Positions 26,285 through 32,148 of a stretch of 32,148 bases of DNA are shown one piece after another. Each line of letters opens with the position of its first letter. The first letter of the stretch is position 1. The notes under the pieces were generated by a model. That model did no database searches and was not told where the DNA came from. It saw nothing but the letters and a program-made list of their open reading frames with translations. The DNA is from an uncultured Bacillota bacterium (GTDB lineage Bacteria > Bacillota_I > Bacilli_A > RF39 > UBA660). The stretch lies in contig CAMXQX010000007.1 in the NCBI GenBank assembly GCA_947246355.1, positions 1 through 32,148 on the forward strand, given 5' to 3'. Position numbers and translations under genes: made by a program.

Positions 26285-27538
26285 ATGCGGGCAAAATGGA
26301 TACTTTTTTTACTACTTTTTCTTTGTATAGGTTGTGGTAATAGGAAGAACGATATTAAAATTGAAACCATCATTGAAGAGAATCGTCACTATAAAATTGG
26401 TATCAATTATCCCCTCACACACTACCAAAAGTTAGATGATTCTATCGAACAATATATCCATACAAGTTATCAAAATTTTTTAAAACAACAAGAAAAAGAG
26501 ATTACATTAACAACACAAAATGAACTTAATATTGACTATACATTTTATCAAAATAAAGAAATGATTTCTATTACTTTATTTAAAAGTGAAAATGAGGAGG
26601 AAGAAATCAAAACATTCAATTATGCTTATAAAAAAGATTATTTCATCTCCCTTGAAAAATTTGTTTCTTCAGAAGACGTTTACAACATTGCCAATACACT
26701 TCTTTTTAAAAGATTTGGAAATGTTCTAGACTTATCTTTGCTCAAGAAAAATCTACATACTTCCCTTTTCTCTATCGATGAAGAAAATTTATATCTATAT
26801 TATCCCCCTTACAGTTTATCTAACCATTACCTAGATACCATGATTATTGATATTCCCCTTCAAAAATTAAATATAGAAACAGAGGAGGTAAAAAGGGTTC
26901 ATCATGAGATGATGAGCGCTGAAGTGGATTTAGAAAAAGTCAATTCGATTATCGATGCCAATAAAAAGGTTGTAGCCCTCACATTTGATGATGGACCCAG
27001 TCCCTATACAGACGAAATTATTTCTATTCTAAAGGAAAACGATGCGGTAGCTACTTTCTTTATCCTCGGAAATAAAGTGAAAAATTATGCTGCTGTTTTA
27101 AAAAAAAGTTTGGAATATGGAAATGAACTGGGAAATCATACTTACAATCATAAATGGCTCACTAAATTAAAAGATGAAGAGATTAAAAAACAAATGCAAG
27201 ATACACAAGACATCATTTACGAGACATTGGGCTATACACCTGTTCTTTTTCGCCCCAGTTATGGTTCTATCAACCAGCGTGTTCGAAAAGATATTGCTCT
27301 AGATGTCGTTTTATGGAATATTGATACAATGGATTGGAAATACAAAAGTACAAGCAAAATTATAACGCGTGCAACAGCCAATGTAGAAGACAAAAGTATT
27401 ATCCTAATGCACGAAACCTATGAAAGGACAAAAAAAGCACTTCCTGAAATTATAAGGATTTTAAAAGAAAAAGACTTTGTTTTTGTAACCATTAGTGAGC
27501 TTAAGCAAATTGAATCTTTACGGAAATACAATGGATAA
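26285..27538 (+). CDS. Lipoprotein polysaccharide deacetylase (NodB)
   Basis: Lipobox LCIGC; VVALTFDDGPSPYTDEI, GNELGNHTYNH, LFRPSYG, SIILMHE. Confidence 0.9.
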   Translation: MRAKWILFLLLFLCIGCGNRKNDIKIETIIEENRHYKIGINYPLTHYQKLDDSIEQYIHTSYQNFLKQQEKEITLTTQNELNIDYTFYQNKEMISITLFKSENEEEEIKTFNYAYKKDYFISLEKFVSSEDVYNIANTLLFKRFGNVLDLSLLKKNLHTSLFSIDEENLYLYYPPYSLSNHYLDTMIIDIPLQKLNIETEEVKRVHHEMMSAEVDLEKVNSIIDANKKVVALTFDDGPSPYTDEIISILKENDAVATFFILGNKVKNYAAVLKKSLEYGNELGNHTYNHKWLTKLKDEEIKKQMQDTQDIIYETLGYTPVLFRPSYGSINQRVRKDIALDVVLWNIDTMDWKYKSTSKIITRATANVEDKSIILMHETYERTKKALPEIIRILKEKDFVFVTISELKQIESLRKYNG

Positions 27539-27923
27539 TAAGCAAAAAGAGGCAAATTTACTTGATATTCAAATTATAACGACCATCATTTATATAGGAA
27601 GTCTTATCCTATCCATTTATATTACCTACAATGATAAAGTGACCATTGAAAATGGGAAAGGATTCTTAAGTAAAAAACAAAATCAAAACTTTTCTATTTT
27701 TAATCGTACTTTAGTTGTCGTTTTAACGCTTATCTATCTGTATGTCAGTTATGAAAATCAAAAAATCATTACCAAAAAAGGAGGCGATACAAACGCTGCC
27801 TCCTTACAAGTTTTGGCCTCTGAAATTTCTTTGGTGTCCACGTTGATTGTTCTTTATGTTGTCTTAAAGACTTCTGGAGAAGAATACAGTATTATCTCCG
27901 GTGCTGGAAACCCAAACCTTTAA
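27531..27923 (+). CDS. Hypothetical membrane protein (130 aa)
   Basis: Hydrophobic segments; ATG at 27531 overlaps the end of the deacetylase. Confidence 0.55.
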   Translation: MDNKQKEANLLDIQIITTIIYIGSLILSIYITYNDKVTIENGKGFLSKKQNQNFSIFNRTLVVVLTLIYLYVSYENQKIITKKGGDTNAASLQVLASEISLVSTLIVLYVVLKTSGEEYSIISGAGNPNL

Positions 27924-28494
27924 TGTATCCTTTGCCTGTAGGCTCTATATCCTTTGCATAGGTCATCTTAGGAATTCCACACAATTTTTTTAGTTCCTCG
28001 ACCATGTATTTATAAATAGAAATGGCTAATTCTATTTTTCCTTCTAAAATACAATTTTTCGTTGGCTCTATATAAGTATCCATCAAAAATCTAGAAATAG
28101 TTTGAGGATCTAAACTATTTCTTATTGCATGTGCAATAAGCGGTCCAACAATATCATACTCACATAATAGGTCATGGTATTCCGCATTCTTCTTTAAAAC
28201 TTCTTCTCTAAATATACGTAAGGTTTCTAAAGTAGAGCAATTATCCTCATCACCCAATATCTCACAGGTAATGGTCGTTAAATAACAGTTCGAAGAAGGA
28301 TTTTCTCTTGTTGCGTCATATCTTGTTGCGTCATATATAAAATGCTCTGCACAACAGGCATTATCGGTAGGCTTATAATATTTTCGATAATGACCGCAAC
28401 AAGCCTCTGATGAATCATATGGATTACGGCTACTTATATCCATATTAGCACAATTTACACATTGATTTACACTCCAACTTTCTCCATTTGCCAT
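27892..28494 (-). CDS. Cys-rich protein with CFI-box-like CYLTT motif
   Basis: NCYLTTITCEILGDEDNCSTLETLRIFREEVLKKN plus N-terminal CxxC and CC clusters. Confidence 0.65.
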   Translation of the reverse strand: MANGESWSVNQCVNCANMDISSRNPYDSSEACCGHYRKYYKPTDNACCAEHFIYDATRYDATRENPSSNCYLTTITCEILGDEDNCSTLETLRIFREEVLKKNAEYHDLLCEYDIVGPLIAHAIRNSLDPQTISRFLMDTYIEPTKNCILEGKIELAISIYKYMVEELKKLCGIPKMTYAKDIEPTGKGYIKGLGFQHRR

Positions 28495-28547
28495 ACAATC
28501 AGCTCCTTCGTGATGACTATTATACTTCTTTTTTATAAAAATACAAG

Positions 28548-28572
28548 AAAAAAGTGGGAATAATCCCTACTC
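28548..28572 (-). terminator. Terminator after nrnA-like gene
   Basis: Minus strand AGTAGGGATTATTCCCACTTTTTT. Confidence 0.6.
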
Positions 28573-29535
28573 TTCTGTATATTTTCTACATACCTCTTCT
28601 AATTCCAAGGCAATTCGGTCAACTTCTTCAAAATCTTTTAAGCGAACACCAGCAGCAAATTTATGCCCTCCACCATTATGTAGAGAAGCGGTTTCATTAA
28701 TAATCGGTCCTCGTGACCGAATCGAACCTCGAATATTGTTGTTGCTTACATCTTCGGAAAAAACAGCCCATGCATAAATGCCTTCTAAATAATTGAAATT
28801 ATTGACCATGTTCCCAGCCGTTGCGGCATCGACATCAAATCGCTTTAAAATGTCTTCTGAAAGTTTGCAATAAGCAAATCCATGTTCTGTGACAATCATA
28901 TTATTAGAAATATAACCTTCAAACTTTGCTTCTTTAAAAGGTCTTAAATAAAGATTGGTATAGAGACTTGAAAATTCAATATTGGTTTCTTTCATTAAAC
29001 GAGCAACCAGTTCAAATGTTTTTGGTGTTGTATAGGAGAATAAGAAGCGATCTGTATCGGCAACTAGCCCTATAAATAAATTTTCCGCTGCCAATTTCGA
29101 CCATTTTAACTTGGTTTCAAAAACAAGTTCCATAACAATTTGGGATGCACTAGAAGCTTTTTCATCTACAATTTCAATTGTTCCGAATTTCTCTACAAAA
29201 GGGTGATGATCAAGCTTGATGACTTCCTTAAACCTATCTACATTGACTCCATCTACCCTTTTTTTATCAGGAGTATCTGTCACGATAAGCAAGCTGTTTT
29301 CATACATGGATTCTTGAAATTTATCAAGAGCACCCAAATAACGAAATTTACTTGCGGGATTTCCAACCACGTAAACTTCTTTTTCTGAAAAAGTAGCCTT
29401 AATAATTTCTTTTAAACCAATGCTGCTTCCTAGTGCATCGGGATCCGGTCCCACATGCCTTGCAATCACAATTTTATCGTATTTTTTTATTTTTTTATAA
29501 ATTTTGTTGTAAACACTTTTCACCTTTACATACAC
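28567..29535 (-). CDS. nrnA: DHH/DHHA1 phosphoesterase (NrnA-like nanoRNase/pAp phosphatase)
   Basis: RHVGPDPDALGSSIGL, VTDTPD, LDHHP, C-terminal GGGHKFAAG. Confidence 0.9.
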   Translation of the reverse strand: MYVKVKSVYNKIYKKIKKYDKIVIARHVGPDPDALGSSIGLKEIIKATFSEKEVYVVGNPASKFRYLGALDKFQESMYENSLLIVTDTPDKKRVDGVNVDRFKEVIKLDHHPFVEKFGTIEIVDEKASSASQIVMELVFETKLKWSKLAAENLFIGLVADTDRFLFSYTTPKTFELVARLMKETNIEFSSLYTNLYLRPFKEAKFEGYISNNMIVTEHGFAYCKLSEDILKRFDVDAATAGNMVNNFNYLEGIYAWAVFSEDVSNNNIRGSIRSRGPIINETASLHNGGGHKFAAGVRLKDFEEVDRIALELEEVCRKYTEE

Positions 29536-29673
29536 CTATTTTCTTCTTTAAATTATATCAACAAAAAGAATGATGGTCAATCATTCTAAAGATTTAATTG
29601 TAAAAAATGCCTAATACCTTTCATTCTAATTTTATATTGAAAAAGAATGATTTTTTCTATTTCCTTTCCTATT

Positions 29674-29946
29674 TTATCGAACTTTAGTACCCGTTTCAAG
29701 TACTCTATTTTGTGATAAAATTGTCTCTGTTTCGCGTATTTTTTTATCGGCAAATTGTCTTAATTCATCATTTAAACCAGAATAACTTGTTATCCATTCT
29801 AAGCGATTTAGATAAGCTTCTGGGTTGCACTTTTTTCTATTTCTCATTATCAAAGCACAAAAATGATTCATCGCCTCATTAGAAGAATTTAGTCCATTAT
29901 CCTTAGCGATAGTATTACGATCTAATTTTTCAATAACCTCTAACAT
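29674..29946 (-). CDS. Hypothetical protein (90 aa)
   Basis: Overlaps upstream 190-aa ORF. Confidence 0.45.
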   Translation of the reverse strand: MLEVIEKLDRNTIAKDNGLNSSNEAMNHFCALIMRNRKKCNPEAYLNRLEWITSYSGLNDELRQFADKKIRETETILSQNRVLETGTKVR

Positions 29947-30502
29947 AATTTTCCTCCCCTTGTTCTACCTCTACAATTTTCTCAGCAATTAATTTTGCAT
30001 TGTTTTGAAAATAAGCTTCTAAAAAGTTTTCTATTCCTATTAACTCAGCTAGAATATTGGTTGCAATTAGCTCATCTTCATACAAAGGATCTTCACCCGC
30101 ATTTCCAACAAGAAAATTTGATAACATCTCTGTAAATCCAACATTTAAACTAATAAACTGATGATCTTGCGTAGCAAATCCATAGGTATTATCATGGGCT
30201 GTCATCATACAAAGTAGTCCACTCATCATTAAATGTTCTGCATTATAATTATTTTGTAAAGCTTCTATACGAAAGCAAAGTACATTTTCTTTTGGCTTAT
30301 ATTCATAGCTTTTTTTACTTACCAACTTTTTTGTCTTTTCTACTCTTACATCTCCAATGCGTTCTTTTAAATTTTCTAGAGAGATATTGGGAAAAATTTT
30401 TACGAATCTGTTTATTAACCTTTTTATATCCTGCTTAACCTCATCTGTTATATTTTTATTCTCATCGACAGCTTTTAAAGTACTTTCTAGCATCACTATC
30501 AC
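29930..30502 (-). CDS. Hypothetical protein (190 aa), possibly degenerate zincin-like
   Basis: Coding-like ORF; LNVGFTEMLSNFLVG...YEDELIATNILAELIGIENFLEAYF. Confidence 0.5.
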   Translation of the reverse strand: MIVMLESTLKAVDENKNITDEVKQDIKRLINRFVKIFPNISLENLKERIGDVRVEKTKKLVSKKSYEYKPKENVLCFRIEALQNNYNAEHLMMSGLLCMMTAHDNTYGFATQDHQFISLNVGFTEMLSNFLVGNAGEDPLYEDELIATNILAELIGIENFLEAYFQNNAKLIAEKIVEVEQGEENYVRGY

Positions 30503-30568
30503 CTATTCTCATTTTACCATAATTTTTCTAAATTTCATCATTTTTTTTACAATAGCGTCTTTTCTATT

Positions 30569-30961
30569 TTATTTTGTTAAGAATTTTTCCCCTTCTCCTT
30601 TATAAATCATGACTGCTGGGTAGTATGTAATATGCAGTAACATGACAAGAAAAATAGCCCATCCTAAAATAGGAACAATTAAGCATAAAATCCAAGAATA
30701 AGGAAGAGCATAAATTTCACTTCCTTTCACATTTAATTTTTGACATAGTTTAATCTGCATCTTGATTTTAAAGACAAAAAACATAATGATAGCAGGAGTT
30801 AGAAAGAGGAGGGCACCCAAAACCCATACATACCATTTTGTATACCAAGCATTCTTTTCATATAAATCAAGGTCATACGCTAAGGCGAAGGTATATAAAC
30901 TCGAAGTAAAAAAAGTAACTAAACAATAAATAAACCAATTCTTTTGTTTTAATAAACTCAT
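30569..30961 (-). CDS. Multi-TM membrane protein (130 aa)
   Basis: Several hydrophobic segments; directly downstream of mutS. Confidence 0.6.
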   Translation of the reverse strand: MSLLKQKNWFIYCLVTFFTSSLYTFALAYDLDLYEKNAWYTKWYVWVLGALLFLTPAIIMFFVFKIKMQIKLCQKLNVKGSEIYALPYSWILCLIVPILGWAIFLVMLLHITYYPAVMIYKGEGEKFLTK

Positions 30962-30974
30962 TCTTATTCCTCCT

Positions 30975-32148
30975 CTATTTTATTTTCTCTTTCCAATCAC
31001 ATAAAAAGGTAAGTGCTTCCATAGGACTCATCTGTAGTGGATCCAAATTTTTAATGGCCTCTTCAACGGGCACCTTTTTAGGAATCAAGTCTGCAATCGG
31101 CAAACATTCCTGTACTTTTCTATCTCTTTTTTGCTCTTTATTCTCATAAATCTCTAAGATTTGGTCTGCTCTTTGAATGACAGATACGGGCAATCCCGCT
31201 AAGCGTGCTACATGAATACCATAGCTTTTGTCAATACTTCCTTCTTTTATTTTGTGTAAGAAAGTAATATTCCCATCTTCCTCATGTGCACTGACATGAA
31301 TATTTTTCACATGTATCAAGCTTTCTTCTAAGTCTGTAAGTTCATGATAGTGTGTGGAAAACAAAGTTTTAGCCCCCACCTGATTGTGGATGTATTCAAT
31401 AATCGACTGAGCCAAAGCCATACCATCAAACGTTGCCGTGCCTCTTCCTAATTCATCAAAAAGAATTAAACTATTCTCTGTAGATCCGCTGATTGCAGTA
31501 TTGGCCTCATTCATCTCCACCATAAAAGTAGATTCTCCACTCACCAAATCATCACTTGCTCCAATGCGTGTAAATATTGCATCAAAAACGGGTAAGGTTG
31601 CATAGGTGGCAGGAACAAAACAACCGATTTGGGCCATGATGACCGTAATCGCCATTTGACGCATATAAGTGGATTTTCCTGCCATATTGGGTCCTGTAAT
31701 GAGTAAAATATTTGTGTCTTTATCCATTACAATATCATTGGATACAAACTCCATCTGCAGTACTTTCTCTACAACAGGATGACGATTCTCCAAAATTTTC
31801 ACTTCTCTATTTTCATTTAGAATAGGTCTTATATAATGGTTTTCCTCTGTCACTGTTGCGAACGCTTGTAAGACATCAATTTCACTAATCGTTTTTGCTA
31901 TATTCTGTAGTATAGGGATATACTCTTTTATTTTATCACGAATACTAGTAAATAATGCATATTCTAGTTCAATAATGCGCTCTTCTGCATTTAAAATAAG
32001 GGCTTCTTTTTCTTTTAAAATAGGACTAATGTATCTTTCACAATTACTTAATGTTTGCTTTCTTTCGTATCCATATTCTTCTTTAACCATAGAAGTATTT
32101 CCCTTGGATACTTCTATATAATAACCAAATACACGATTATAACCCACT
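30975..32148 (-). CDS. mutS: DNA mismatch repair protein MutS (C-terminal part; 5' end beyond window)
   Basis: [68 protein letters not shown]; reading frame open at the window edge. Confidence 0.95.
   Translation of the reverse strand, partial: VGYNRVFGYYIEVSKGNTSMVKEEYGYERKQTLSNCERYISPILKEKEALILNAEERIIELEYALFTSIRDKIKEYIPILQNIAKTISEIDVLQAFATVTEENHYIRPILNENREVKILENRHPVVEKVLQMEFVSNDIVMDKDTNILLITGPNMAGKSTYMRQMAITVIMAQIGCFVPATYATLPVFDAIFTRIGASDDLVSGESTFMVEMNEANTAISGSTENSLILFDELGRGTATFDGMALAQSIIEYIHNQVGAKTLFSTHYHELTDLEESLIHVKNIHVSAHEEDGNITFLHKIKEGSIDKSYGIHVARLAGLPVSVIQRADQILEIYENKEQKRDRKVQECLPIADLIPKKVPVEEAIKNLDPLQMSPMEALTFLCDWKEKIK

Noticed and set aside
1-32148. CRISPR array, rRNA or tRNA genes
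   Set aside because: No regularly spaced repeats, no rRNA-like sequence and no tRNA cloverleaf noticed by eye; a tRNAscan/CRISPR scan was not possible.

Overview
Low-GC Firmicutes-type DNA in two parts. (1) Positions 1-6888 look like a compact integrated filamentous phage (inovirus-like). They are bounded by a perfect 55-bp direct repeat (1-55 = 6834-6888), implying a circle of 6833 bp. The phage carries a tyrosine recombinase (open at the window edge and therefore missing from the ORF track), a small leaderless coat-like protein, a large secreted and C-terminally anchored pIII-like protein, a string of small one-TM proteins, a short Zot/pI-like ATPase, and a minus-strand module with an HTH protein. 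The most interesting observation is that the att repeat is protein-coding at both ends and in the same frame. In the excised circle, int and the HTH gene would form one continuous ORF (~470 codons). Integration would cut this ORF and separate the HTH module from the int promoter. No canonical rolling-circle Rep was recognised in the phage. (2) Positions ~6889-32148 are chromosomal housekeeping DNA: T-box-gatC-gatA-gatB-asnS, an M29 aminopeptidase, a sigma-K-like factor, yneF, parE-parC, a Fic protein with an altered motif, a half-length CCA-type nucleotidyltransferase, HU, one active-looking and one degenerate NodB deacetylase, an NrnA-like DHH protein and mutS (cut by the window end). All calls come from reading the sequence and the supplied translations. 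No database search was run.
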